Shown here piece by piece: positions 51,945 to 61,044 of a DNA stretch of 64,000 bases (its first letter is position 1; the number at the start of each line of letters is the position of its first letter). The notes under the pieces are model-generated. The model saw only the letters and a list, made by a program, of their open reading frames with translations, did not search any database and was not told the DNA's origin. The stretch lies in contig CADBXF010000001.1 in assembly GCA_902798585.1 (NCBI GenBank), forward strand, positions 62,001-126,000, given 5' to 3'. The stretch is from an uncultured Lachnospiraceae bacterium (lineage in GTDB: Bacteria; Bacillota; Clostridia; Lachnospirales; Lachnospiraceae). The position numbers were made by a program, and so were the translations under genes.

Positions 51945-51983
51945 AAACCCTCTTTACCGAACAATCGGTAAAGAGGGTTTTTC
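51945..51983. terminator. Terminator between convergent genes
   Basis: CCCTCTTTACCG and CGGTAAAGAGGG pair perfectly around a 6-base loop. Five T follow on the plus strand, and the minus-strand tail is also T-rich, so it can serve both directions. Confidence 0.9.
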
Positions 51984-52009
51984 ATGTTTCAATATCCGTG
52001 CAGGCCCCG

Positions 52010-52843
52010 CTAACCATCCCATTTATGCTTTTGCATATCCAGCACCCAGTAAATCAACATCAGCGCTGATCCCGCGAGGAAACCGCCCAAATGTGCTGCC
52101 GTGTCGACAAATTCCTTCTTCGTAAAGACGCCGCCGGTGGCATTGACGAGAATATAAAAGAGGAACAAGCCGCCCAAGGCTCCCCGCTGGTATCTGTACT
52201 CCATGTAGCTGCCCTCAGGCTTGGGAAAGACCGTAAGGAACAGAAGCGTTGCGCTCAAAAGCGCTGCGACGGCGCCCGAAGCTCCGACAGAGGGAAGATC
52301 GGCACACCTCTGTACGGTACTCTTGTCGGAGATTGAAAATATAATCTGCACCGGCAGAACATGGTTAATCACAGCCGAACACAGCGACGCGAACAAACCG
52401 CCGGCAAGAAATACGACCATCACGCGTTTTCTCGCGACCCGTTTTTCCAGCAGCACGCCGCAGATAATCAGCAAAATCAGATTGCCCGCCAGGTGCTTGA
52501 GGTCGGAGTGTGGGAAAATGCAGGTGAAAAGCCGCCAGATCTGAAATTTTCCGAACACCGTCGGCCAGTTGACCGAACAGGCATCGATGACAGCTTTCTC
52601 TCCGAGAATGCCCTGAAGAACATATGCGACCACCAAACCGCCGGCGATAATCCAGGTGACATAAGCGCTCAGCCACCCCGTCGCGCTCTCGTTCCAAAAG
52701 CCGTCCGCCACCGTCTCGAACCTCTTCGGTCCGGGCTTCGTCGAGACCGGTCGGTTGACATCCACCTGAATGACTTCAAGGTCGCTCAGGTCATCGTACA
52801 TTTCCTTCAGCTTGTTGTTTTGATTCTCTTCCGGTGTCCGCAT
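52010..52843 (-). CDS. Rhomboid intramembrane serine protease
   Basis: 277 residues. A 60-residue soluble N-terminus precedes the first helix. HLAGNL is the family loop, the nucleophile Ser is in SVGASGAVAALL and the catalytic His in DTAAHLGGFLAG near residue 250. It cleaves transmembrane helices of unknown substrates. The gene is a single unit between its own promoter and a shared terminator. Confidence 0.93.
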   Translation of the reverse strand: MRTPEENQNNKLKEMYDDLSDLEVIQVDVNRPVSTKPGPKRFETVADGFWNESATGWLSAYVTWIIAGGLVVAYVLQGILGEKAVIDACSVNWPTVFGKFQIWRLFTCIFPHSDLKHLAGNLILLIICGVLLEKRVARKRVMVVFLAGGLFASLCSAVINHVLPVQIIFSISDKSTVQRCADLPSVGASGAVAALLSATLLFLTVFPKPEGSYMEYRYQRGALGGLFLFYILVNATGGVFTKKEFVDTAAHLGGFLAGSALMLIYWVLDMQKHKWDG

Positions 52844-52930
52844 GTGCCTGCCCCCTTCGCATCCCTGTTATACCGCTTTCCGAAACCGGATTCCGATATC
52901 CGGTACGGGCGCAATGCGGCCTATACACGA

Positions 52931-52959
52931 AGCATACCACAGCGGACACCGTATGTCAA
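52931..52959 (-). promoter_or_regulatory. Promoter of the rhomboid gene
   Basis: TTGACA (52954-52959) and TATGCT (52931-52936), 17-base spacer, minus strand. A perfect ACCGGAT/ATCCGGT hairpin lies in the leader. Confidence 0.82.
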
Positions 52960-52975
52960 TATCATTTACCTTTAG

Positions 52976-54004
52976 TTATTTCATGTCATACGGAACATAG
53001 CCGTTCTGACGGGCGATGCGTGCACCGTTCTCGCCCTGTACCCATTCGATGATATCACGGACGATACTGTCCCCGGGCAGGTCTTTTCTCGTCACAATCT
53101 GCGAGAAATTGAGGAACGGATACTGTCCCTTCGAGATTGTCTCGTCGGAAGGAACCACACCGTCGATGCCGAGAAGCTTAAGCTTTTCGCTGCCGTGCAT
53201 GTTCACGACATAATAGTAGTACGAGAACGAGATGGCACCCTTGCCGTTGTCATAGTCGGCGACTCTGTCGAGAGCTCCCGCCATGTCGCTGACGATATGC
53301 TCCAGAACCGGCTGCTGCACCTTATCCTTCGGGAGTACATAGCGGTACAGACCGGTCTGGCTTCCCGAACCTTCGTTCCTCTGGAACAGAACGATCGGCT
53401 CGTCATCCCCGCCGACTTCCTTCCAGTTCTTGATCTTTCCGCTCACAATGTCCTTGAGCTGCTGCTGCGTCACACTGTTCACCGGATTATCCTGGCTTAC
53501 GAAGAACACAAAACCGCCGCTCAAAATGGTATGGTACTCGAATTCCACGCCGGCCTTCTTCGCCGTCTCCACCTGCTCGTCGGAAGGAAGCGCACAGAAA
53601 ATCATGTCGCATTTGCCTTCGGTCAGATTTTTGTAGGCTCCCGGCGTATTATTGCACGGAAGGAACAGCTTTGCATCCTCGACGGACATCCCGAGAAGCT
53701 CTGCGAACACTGCGTCGTAAAACGGTTCAAGCGCAAGCGCGCCGTCCACAACCGGAAGGTTGTCCGTCGTCAGCGTTTTGCCGCTCGGAAGCACTGCGCC
53801 CTTCGGGCTTTCCGTAGGCGTTGCGGTCGGCTCCGCCGTAGGTGCGGGCGTGGCCGTGGCGGTCGGCTCCGCCGCCGGCGTGTTTGTTACAGCCGGTTCC
53901 GTCGGAGTCGGATCCTTTTTCGTCTCATTTTCCTTCCCGCATGCAGCCGCGGAAAGCAGTACAACCATCAACAACAGACCCCACAACAATCTCTTAAAAA
54001 ACAT
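52976..54004 (-). CDS. PstS-like substrate-binding lipoprotein
   Basis: 342 residues. Lipobox SAAACG, then a Thr/Pro/Ala-rich linker to about 70, then a PstS-like domain with PVVDGALALEPFYDAVF, IFCALPSDEQ and RNEGSGSQTGLYRYVL; the last matches the phosphate-loop pattern of PstS. No pstC, pstA or pstB genes follow. It is the last gene of the VanW operon, 45 bases after the preceding lipoprotein gene, so it may act as a phosphate or anionic-ligand receptor rather than an uptake protein. Confidence 0.82.
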   Translation of the reverse strand: MFFKRLLWGLLLMVVLLSAAACGKENETKKDPTPTEPAVTNTPAAEPTATATPAPTAEPTATPTESPKGAVLPSGKTLTTDNLPVVDGALALEPFYDAVFAELLGMSVEDAKLFLPCNNTPGAYKNLTEGKCDMIFCALPSDEQVETAKKAGVEFEYHTILSGGFVFFVSQDNPVNSVTQQQLKDIVSGKIKNWKEVGGDDEPIVLFQRNEGSGSQTGLYRYVLPKDKVQQPVLEHIVSDMAGALDRVADYDNGKGAISFSYYYYVVNMHGSEKLKLLGIDGVVPSDETISKGQYPFLNFSQIVTRKDLPGDSIVRDIIEWVQGENGARIARQNGYVPYDMK

Positions 54005-54049
54005 CTTTTTGCACCTCTCTTAATCTTATTCCGCCCGAAACACCGGGGG

Positions 54050-56056
54050 TTACTGTTCAAACGAATATCCGTCATAAATCCGCATATGCCTCTCATACAC
54101 CAAAGGATCTGCCTCGGTAAAATCTATATGGACTCCGAGATCCTGATAAACAGAATTCAGGAGCGCCTTCGGAAGCCCCTGTATCACCTCCTCGGGAAGC
54201 CTTCCCCAAGTGGAGTAGACATAGGTATCAAAGGAAAATTCAAACTCTTCCCAGTCCCATTCGTTACTTATATCTCTTCTCGGAGGATTCGGATACTTAA
54301 TGTATCCCGCAAGAAATGCAGCAGCTTCCTTTGCCTCCCCGGCCGTAAGCACATTCATCCCGTTCTCAGTCCGAAGTCCCGCGAGTATTTCCTCAAGCAA
54401 CTCTTCATAGGAAACATCGAACAGCTCTTCCTGCGGTATAAATTTCCCGTCCTTCATCCATGCGAAGACATAATACCAGTGTGCATCATCGCTCTGTCCG
54501 GCATTGTCGGACACCTCCATGGTTACTCTGCTGTAACCGTTCGGATAAGAAACCATCTTGCCCAGCAGCACTTCACGAAGGACAAAGTCCTCCCTGTCTT
54601 CCTCCCATAAGGTATTCTCTCTTATCTTCGGCCATTCCCGTTCCGCCCAGTCTTTGACAAAAGCGAGGGAATCCACCTTCGGAAAAGCAATCTCCTGCCT
54701 TATGTGTTCCCCCTCCCACAGGCCGCAGGTATATGTCCAGCGGCAGGGAACACCGTTTCCTCCGGCAAACACGGACACTTTCGGGGCAACCCGCTCCGCC
54801 GAGACCGCTACATCTCCGAAGCGCTTTCCCTTGTAATATTCTCCGTACTCTTCCTCGCTCAGAACAATCTCCTCCAACGGCGCGCAGCTAAACTCCGCCG
54901 GATTTGCGAAAACCTCTTTGCCGCGGCAGGGATTGGGAACTCTCTCCGGAAGAGGAATCCCAACGGTGTCCTCAAAATAAAGAATCTGACCTTTTCCGTA
55001 ATAGCTGAACGGGGTTTTCTCATCAATTCCGGCGAAAACCCCGGCGCCGTCGTACTCAAGAGCCGGATTATATTCCCTTCCGTACGCTGCCTCGTGATCT
55101 TTGGGGTGGAAGTAATACTCATAGCGGTACGCGGCAATCGCATCGTTTATATATGTCTTATAGTCGAATTCCGCAGGGAACAAATCCGACAGCGCAAGCT
55201 CATCTCCCGTTGCAAGATTGAAAAGCATCTCGGCGCCCTCAGCGATATAATACTGAATCTTCATGATGTGCGGCTGATCCCCGTCCGCATATTGCAGCGT
55301 TTCGTCCCGGGTTCCGGTGAAACGCCCTTCGGCCAAAACGGCTTCCAGGAATTCGTTTGCCTCCTCATCTGTCGCAAAGTGAAGAGTTTCCTCCCAGGAA
55401 TAATAACTGCTCACCGATATGGTCAGAATTCCGTTGAAGCTGTCACCCCTTGATTCAACAGTGATTTTCGGCTTTCCCCGTTCCCGTAGTATCGCAATGA
55501 TGCCGTCCTTTTCCGGGATAAAATTCGGATTTGCCATTGCGGTGACAACCTCGTCAATCCGCCGGTTAATCCGCTCCTGAACCGACTGATCCGCAAGACC
55601 GTATACGCGAACGGTCTGCATCATCCCCTCCTTCAAAAACCAGGATTCCCTCCAATCAAGCGACATCCCCGTCGCAAGATTAACCGGCCGAAGCGTAACC
55701 GGGTCTTTCCTCGTAATTCCGTAGGCGCTGTCCGCTTTGTCAAGGTCTGTGGGTATCGCGCCCGTTCCGAGCGGCCCTGATTCCGCCTTCGGCCGAATCA
55801 CCTCATGCATTTCACGGTTAATCCGAAGCTGCTCCGGAGAGCCGTATTCAACCGTAACGGTCGGCGTCGGAGTGACTGTGGGCGCCGGCGTGTCGGTCGG
55901 CGTCACCGTAACGGTCGGGGTCACCCCCTCTCCCTCGTGCGTCTCCGTACTGCCCGTCGGCGTTACCCCGCCGTCCGCGGGCTTCTCCCGTCCGCAGGCC
56001 GTAAGCAGGATAAGCAAAATAACGACCGGCAGACATTTTCCGAGCTTAAATCTCAT
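54050..56056 (-). CDS. Lipoprotein with DUF3298-like domain
   Basis: 668 residues. Lipobox LLTACG; residues about 30-70 are a Thr/Pro/Val linker of repeated TPT units. The middle part has NLATGDELALSDLFPAEFDYKTYINDAIAAYRYEYY, the FNLxTG...LSDLF pattern of DUF3298/RsiV-type domains, and a second copy-like region lies later. The remainder is not recognised. It begins inside the stop of the fusion gene (ATGA) and is followed by the PstS-like gene. RsiV-type domains elsewhere sense lysozyme, so a peptidoglycan-facing role is plausible, but this is inference. Confidence 0.72.
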   Translation of the reverse strand: MRFKLGKCLPVVILLILLTACGREKPADGGVTPTGSTETHEGEGVTPTVTVTPTDTPAPTVTPTPTVTVEYGSPEQLRINREMHEVIRPKAESGPLGTGAIPTDLDKADSAYGITRKDPVTLRPVNLATGMSLDWRESWFLKEGMMQTVRVYGLADQSVQERINRRIDEVVTAMANPNFIPEKDGIIAILRERGKPKITVESRGDSFNGILTISVSSYYSWEETLHFATDEEANEFLEAVLAEGRFTGTRDETLQYADGDQPHIMKIQYYIAEGAEMLFNLATGDELALSDLFPAEFDYKTYINDAIAAYRYEYYFHPKDHEAAYGREYNPALEYDGAGVFAGIDEKTPFSYYGKGQILYFEDTVGIPLPERVPNPCRGKEVFANPAEFSCAPLEEIVLSEEEYGEYYKGKRFGDVAVSAERVAPKVSVFAGGNGVPCRWTYTCGLWEGEHIRQEIAFPKVDSLAFVKDWAEREWPKIRENTLWEEDREDFVLREVLLGKMVSYPNGYSRVTMEVSDNAGQSDDAHWYYVFAWMKDGKFIPQEELFDVSYEELLEEILAGLRTENGMNVLTAGEAKEAAAFLAGYIKYPNPPRRDISNEWDWEEFEFSFDTYVYSTWGRLPEEVIQGLPKALLNSVYQDLGVHIDFTEADPLVYERHMRIYDGYSFEQ

Positions 56057-57609
56057 CGTTGTTCCCCCCTTTCAAGGCTGTTTAACTGTATCGAAACTCC
56101 CTCTTCGCAAAATTCCGCATCGCCTGCGGCTGACGCCGCTGTCTTCTCTCCGGCGCACGGAATCCGCTCCAATATCACTGTCGCAACAAGGTAAAATGCA
56201 ATCGCAAACACGACGGAAAATGCCGGAATCATCGTGCGGTTCCCGATGCTCTGCATTACACCCGCAAAATCGCGGATTCCGAGGCAGCTCACAACCGTCG
56301 TCCACTGCAGCAGGGTGACGGCAATCCTGCGGGCGCGTCCCGCCCGAAGAAAACGCCACCACTCAGACAGCCCGCTTCCCGAACCGGCCTCCTCCGCGAG
56401 AAGCCCCGCGCCGAACAATCCGACGCCGAGAGCGGCAGGCAGAACGAGCGGAAGATGCGTGCCGCCGAAGATGCCTGCTCCGAACAGGAGCACCAGAAGA
56501 AGCGCAGGGATGCGCCGGAAAATATACGCCGCTCCGGTGCCGATTCCGCGAAGCGCTTTCCGGCGGCTGCCGCGAAGCGCGTGGAAGATATATCCGAACA
56601 CGGCGGCGGCAACCCACGAGAGAAGCGTTACTGCGACGGTCACAAATGCTGCAGAAGCAATCTGCCGATACGCACCGCCGGCGATAAGATTTTCTTTGAT
56701 TGATGTCATAATTCCCATGGGTTTCGTCCTTTTCTCCCGAATCAGAAGATTATATTTCAAAACATTGAGATATCCGACAGAAGTAATATACTTCGGCGTC
56801 GTAAGGGAATGGTTTTCGCTCGTCGCGCTGACCGCCAGCATGTCAATCTTCCCCGCCAAGAGGCTGTTGTACGCCGTTCCCGCGGGCAGTACCGTGAAAA
56901 CCGGCTTCCGCCCGAGGCTGCCCGCAAAATCCCCCGCGAGCTCCACGGCGCCCCCGCTTACGGTTCCGTCCCCAATCTTCTCAAGCCCCGGAATTTCCCC
57001 GGTGATGCCGATATACAGGTTTCCGCTGCCGAAGCCGCAGGCGACTGGCCATTGCCGGAAATCCCCGGTCAAAAGCCGCTGCTCCCGCGCAGAATTCGAC
57101 TCCTCCGACATGGCCTTCGCAAGAAATGCATTTGCCGAATCCCTGAGTTCCGTATCCTCCGGCCGGAAGGCGAACGCAAATGAGAACCGGCCGTTGCGCT
57201 CCGAATCGCCCGGCGTTTCGCCCGGCTCAATCACGGCGAGCGGAGTGTCACAGGCGCTGCATATACCGGCTGCCGCCGCATCCGGCGCCCATAGTGCGTC
57301 AATCCGCCCGTTCCGAAGCGCTTCGACGGCATCCTCCGAGGTCCCGAAGGAGACATATGCTCCGATCGGCGAGTTGAAATAGCTTTCCAGAAACAATTTG
57401 ACCGCATCGTCCGACATGGCGACGGCAACCCCGCCGACCGTAACTTCGGAAAGCGCATTCCCTTTGAGACGGTCGTCATCAAGAGGTATCGTATATGCAT
57501 CCCGATATTCCGCCGTATACATCCGAACCGCATCCACGGCGATGGCATACCCCGCAAGGAGCAGCAGCGAAACGACTGCCGCAATCCATTTTCCGCGTGT
57601 TGTAATCAT
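56053..57609 (-). CDS. Substrate-binding protein/permease fusion of the polar amino acid ABC type
   Basis: 518 residues. A signal anchor (about 8-28) is followed by two half binding domains (about 50-185 and 195-300), in the same tandem layout as the binding lipoprotein at 49232-50068. The membrane part (about 318-495) resembles HisM-type permeases (IKENLIAGGAYRQIASAAFVTVAVTLLSW), but the coupling loop around 430-450 lacks the EAA motif, so contact with an ATPase is doubtful. No ATPase gene is in this operon. It begins three bases after the propeller gene. Confidence 0.75.
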   Translation of the reverse strand: MITTRGKWIAAVVSLLLLAGYAIAVDAVRMYTAEYRDAYTIPLDDDRLKGNALSEVTVGGVAVAMSDDAVKLFLESYFNSPIGAYVSFGTSEDAVEALRNGRIDALWAPDAAAAGICSACDTPLAVIEPGETPGDSERNGRFSFAFAFRPEDTELRDSANAFLAKAMSEESNSAREQRLLTGDFRQWPVACGFGSGNLYIGITGEIPGLEKIGDGTVSGGAVELAGDFAGSLGRKPVFTVLPAGTAYNSLLAGKIDMLAVSATSENHSLTTPKYITSVGYLNVLKYNLLIREKRTKPMGIMTSIKENLIAGGAYRQIASAAFVTVAVTLLSWVAAAVFGYIFHALRGSRRKALRGIGTGAAYIFRRIPALLLVLLFGAGIFGGTHLPLVLPAALGVGLFGAGLLAEEAGSGSGLSEWWRFLRAGRARRIAVTLLQWTTVVSCLGIRDFAGVMQSIGNRTMIPAFSVVFAIAFYLVATVILERIPCAGEKTAASAAGDAEFCEEGVSIQLNSLERGEQR

Positions 57610-57612
57610 ACT

Positions 57613-59391
57613 CTACTCAATCTCCATTCCGACGATGCACTCGCTGCGAAGTCCCACAACAGCCCGGTTTCCGAAGACAACCGGCGTCGATTCGATGTTG
57701 GCGCCGTACGAGATTTCGGAAATCATTTCCCCCGTAAGCGCGTCGAGGAGAAGCACATCCCCGTTTCCGCAGCACTGCAGCAGCTTCGCCGCACCGTCCT
57801 CCCCGTACATAATACACGGCGAGCTCCACGCGTCGCAGGAAAGATTCCGGTGCCACGCCTCCTTGCCGTTGTCCTTGCGGAGAGCGACGATATAGCCGGT
57901 GTCAACCGACGGCGCCTTCGACACCGCAAAATAAATATACTCCGACGCCGCGCCGCTTCCGGACGCGCCCGAGGAAAGAATTCCGCCGGCAAGGCCGGAC
58001 ACCGTGTGCACCTCATAGGGCTTGCGCCACACAATTGCGCCGTTGGCCGCATTCAGCTTATATACGCACGCGATTCCCGTATTGTATTTGCCCGTGTGAT
58101 ACTTGAGTGTCGTGCCGACATAGAGGTAGGCCGAGCCGTCCTCCGCAATCTCAAGCACCGGACTTCCGTTGATGTCCTCCGAGAGGTCCTGTACCCACAG
58201 CGGCTGCATCGTATTGAGATCGATGCATTGGAAAATGCCGCCGTTGTCGCCGAACCAAAGGTATTGCCCGTACACAACCGGGCTTGACTCCGAGCCGGTG
58301 CCGATGTCACTCTCGCTCGCCTCGTAGCGCTCATGCGACGCCTTCGAATCGTAGATATATCGAACCGTCTTGTCCGGCCGGATCTCCACCTCCCCGGTCT
58401 CCTCGTCGAAGCGCGAGTTCAGGCGCACCGTGTATACGACACCGTTTTCCCCGAGGCAGATGACATTGTCGGCCTCCGGGGCGAATATCGGCGAGCTGTC
58501 AAAGCCGTGCCAGCGCCTCGGCGCGTAGGGGTCATTTGCCGCAAACTCATACAGCTTTGTCCCGTCGTGCAGGCTGTAGATATAGTATCTTGCGCTGACC
58601 TGCTCCCCGAACGGTCCCGTCGACGAGTCGCCGCTTCCGCATATGAGCAGCGGAAGATTCGGATGCAAGGAACAGGTTCCCTTGAAAGTCTGTCCCACAT
58701 TGATCGGATCGCGCGTCGCCTCCCCGGTCTCCATGTCGAGGAACCTTATCTTTCCGTCCATCCCGGGATAAATAATCTCGACCAGCGTTTCCTTCGCCTT
58801 CGCCTCCGGGTACAGATTCATGGTGCGCCGCAGCTTCTCATCCCATTGCACCGCAAGCGGCTGCCCGGTCCATCCGTTGCCGGACCAGTAGTTTACGCCG
58901 TCGTCCTTTAAGAATCGCCCGGTTGTCACCCTCCATGCTTTCGCGAGCGTCTTCGCCGGTCCTTTGAGAGTTCCGAAGGAGGACATGTCGCGAAGGTAAT
59001 TCCCGCGAAATGTAATGATGCCGCGGTTTCTGCAGCCGGCCGCCACAGCAACCGGATTCACGGAAATCTCATGCAGCCTCGAATACAAATCGAAGGGCAT
59101 AGTATCGGAATACACGGCGGTGTCAAGCAAATGCTTCGCCGGCTCGGTCTCCGCCGTCGCGTACGGCCTGTCGCCTGCGGTAAGCGAGAACCCGCCGTCC
59201 TCCTCCGCCTCCTTATAATACGCGGCCGGCAGGCTTCCCCGTGTTTTGATAAATCGGTTCCGCACGCCCTGAAGACTTCCCTTGCCCTTTACAAGCAACA
59301 CAAAAAAGACGCACACTGCCGCAAGGCCTGCGAGCCCGAGCCCGACAAGCACACCGCGAAGCGCACGCCTGATTTTCCTACCCCCGCTCAT
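57613..59391 (-). CDS. Membrane-anchored PQQ-type beta-propeller protein
   Basis: 592 residues from the ATG at 59391 with GGGGAG upstream. A basic N-terminus and one membrane helix (about 11-32) put the body outside. The rest is an eight-bladed-looking propeller with PQQ-like repeats, for example DGKIRFLDMETGEATRDPI, GIFQCIDLNTMQPLWVQDLS, KLNAANGAIVWRKPYE and ALRKDNGKEAWHRNLS. No enzyme residues for a quinoprotein dehydrogenase are seen, so it is probably a sensor or scaffold. The start lies inside the carrier protein gene (14-base overlap). Confidence 0.85.
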   Translation of the reverse strand: MSGGRKIRRALRGVLVGLGLAGLAAVCVFFVLLVKGKGSLQGVRNRFIKTRGSLPAAYYKEAEEDGGFSLTAGDRPYATAETEPAKHLLDTAVYSDTMPFDLYSRLHEISVNPVAVAAGCRNRGIITFRGNYLRDMSSFGTLKGPAKTLAKAWRVTTGRFLKDDGVNYWSGNGWTGQPLAVQWDEKLRRTMNLYPEAKAKETLVEIIYPGMDGKIRFLDMETGEATRDPINVGQTFKGTCSLHPNLPLLICGSGDSSTGPFGEQVSARYYIYSLHDGTKLYEFAANDPYAPRRWHGFDSSPIFAPEADNVICLGENGVVYTVRLNSRFDEETGEVEIRPDKTVRYIYDSKASHERYEASESDIGTGSESSPVVYGQYLWFGDNGGIFQCIDLNTMQPLWVQDLSEDINGSPVLEIAEDGSAYLYVGTTLKYHTGKYNTGIACVYKLNAANGAIVWRKPYEVHTVSGLAGGILSSGASGSGAASEYIYFAVSKAPSVDTGYIVALRKDNGKEAWHRNLSCDAWSSPCIMYGEDGAAKLLQCCGNGDVLLLDALTGEMISEISYGANIESTPVVFGNRAVVGLRSECIVGMEIE

Positions 59392-59611
59392 TCCTATGCT
59401 CCCCAATCAATGTCTCGATCCCCGCCGGTGTGCGCAGAAGGTTTCTGTCGATCCGCGTCGGCTGCAATTCAATCCCCTCGTCCTCAAGCGCATTAAAGAG
59501 CTCGATAAGCGCAAGCGAATCCAGCAGTCCGCTGTCAATCAAATCGATTCCGTCCTCGTAAACCGCACGGTCACCGCATACCTCAAACAAGAGATCCTTA
59601 ACATTTATCAT
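59378..59611 (-). CDS. DltC-like acyl/peptidyl carrier protein
   Basis: 77 residues. The phosphopantetheine Ser is in DSGLLDSLALIELFNALEDEG, near residue 32, and the C-terminal pattern resembles DltC, the D-alanyl carrier. Its substrate would be loaded by the adenylation enzyme whose stop overlaps its start by four bases. There is no dltB or dltD in the operon. Confidence 0.9.
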   Translation of the reverse strand: MINVKDLLFEVCGDRAVYEDGIDLIDSGLLDSLALIELFNALEDEGIELQPTRIDRNLLRTPAGIETLIGEHRNERG

Positions 59612-61044
59612 ACCATCACCAAAGCCTTTCTGTCAATTTTACCGTTCGCGTTTCTCGGCAAACGGTCCGTCATCACAATCGTCTTCGGAATCATGTAAGC
59701 AGGGAGCGTCTCCGCAAGACCCTGCCGTATCAGCTCCGGCGTGATTTCAGCGCCTTCCTCCGCCACAACATGCGCGCAGATGGTTTTCACGATTCCCGCC
59801 GCATTCACGGGCGCCGTCACCGCGCACTCCGCAACCCCCGGCAGCCGCAGTATTCTGCACTCGATCTCGTCCGTTTCAATCCGGTAACCCTTGTACTTAA
59901 TCTGGTTGTCGCGCCGCCCTGTGCAGTACAGAAGCCCGTCGCGCACACAGCCGCCGTCCCCGGTGCTGTAGCAGTTCGCGCCCGCCTCCGTAAAATGTCC
60001 CCCGGTTCTCCCGTCGAGATACCCGGCGAACACCGACGCTCCGCGCAGAACAATCTCTCCGTCCCGCACTTCAATGTCCGTTGCCGCGCCGGCAAGCTCT
60101 CCAACCGGCAGCTCCTCCCCGGCATCAAGCATTTGCCCGGTGATGCGCACGGCACATACCGCGCAGGTCGCCTCCGTCGGCCCGTACGCGTTGATCATCG
60201 CGACATCCGGGAATCGCGCAAACAGCTTTCGAACCGTCTTTATTTCCAGGCGCTCGCCGCAGCAGAACACGGCGCGAAGCGAAGGAAGCTCCTCCGCGGA
60301 AAATGTCTCCTCGAGAAGGCAAAGCTTAAGCCCCGACGGCGTCATGACCGCCACCTCGATGTCTCCGTCCCGGAACACCTGCGTCATCGAGAGCGCCGCA
60401 TCCTTATAGCCGCCCGGCACCGCTGTCCATGTATGCCCATAGCAGAGCGAATAATAAATATCCGCAACACTCAGGTCGAAGCCGAGCGCCGACTGGTTTA
60501 AGACATTTGCGCCGCGGTACGAAGCAAGCGGCTCCAGTCCGCCAATCCATGCGACGAAATTTTCCAGATTTCCGTACGAAACCGGCACGCCCTTCGGCGC
60601 TCCGGTGCTGCCGGAAGTAAAAATGATATATGCTGTATCGTTGTCGTTCGGAAGAATTTCGGAGTCGCGATATTTTGCGAGACCGGAGAGTGTCAGGAAC
60701 TCGACATTTTCCGTGAGCGGCAGGTCGTCATGTGCGCCCGAAAGCGTCAGCGCCAGTGTCGCGCCGGTCGCCTGAAGAATCTCGCGAAAGCGCCCTTCCG
60801 GCACACCGCTGCCAACGGAAACATAAGCGCGGCGTGCCAGAAGGCACGCCGCCAAAGCCGTCATCTCGTCGATACAATGATCCCCACGCAAGACAACGGG
60901 CGAAGTTCCCTGACGACGCAGAAGCTCCCCCACTTCCTTCGCGCGCCGCCACAGCTCCGCATATGATATCGTCTCCGCTCCGACCCTGCAGGCCGGGCGA
61001 TCGGCGTTATCTGCTGCCATTTGTCGAATCCGATCCGCAATCAT
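59608..61044 (-). CDS. DltA-like amino acid adenylation enzyme
   Basis: 478 residues. ANL superfamily motifs are all present: IIFTSGSTGAPKGVPVSY (A3), INAYGPTEATCAV (A5), YSTGDGGCVRDGLLYCTGRRDNQIKYKGYRIE cannot be given in full but its GD, GR and KGYRIE parts lie at about 365-400 (A7-A8), and NANGKIDRKAL holds the catalytic Lys (A10). The closest family is DltA, which activates D-alanine. The binding pocket cannot be read by eye, so D-Ala, beta-Ala or another amino acid are possible. It is the second gene of the VanW operon, overlapping VanW by four bases. Confidence 0.88.
   Translation of the reverse strand: MIADRIRQMAADNADRPACRVGAETISYAELWRRAKEVGELLRRQGTSPVVLRGDHCIDEMTALAACLLARRAYVSVGSGVPEGRFREILQATGATLALTLSGAHDDLPLTENVEFLTLSGLAKYRDSEILPNDNDTAYIIFTSGSTGAPKGVPVSYGNLENFVAWIGGLEPLASYRGANVLNQSALGFDLSVADIYYSLCYGHTWTAVPGGYKDAALSMTQVFRDGDIEVAVMTPSGLKLCLLEETFSAEELPSLRAVFCCGERLEIKTVRKLFARFPDVAMINAYGPTEATCAVCAVRITGQMLDAGEELPVGELAGAATDIEVRDGEIVLRGASVFAGYLDGRTGGHFTEAGANCYSTGDGGCVRDGLLYCTGRRDNQIKYKGYRIETDEIECRILRLPGVAECAVTAPVNAAGIVKTICAHVVAEEGAEITPELIRQGLAETLPAYMIPKTIVMTDRLPRNANGKIDRKALVMV

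Noticed and set aside
52976..54004. Phosphate uptake system
   Set aside because: No pstC, pstA, pstB or phoU in the window; only the binding protein is present.
55800..56000. Gly/Val/Thr repeat protein on the plus strand
   Set aside because: It is the complement of the Thr/Pro linker of the minus-strand lipoprotein.
59378..61044. Standard dlt operon for teichoic acid D-alanylation
   Set aside because: dltB and dltD are missing and the neighbours are unrelated to dlt operons.
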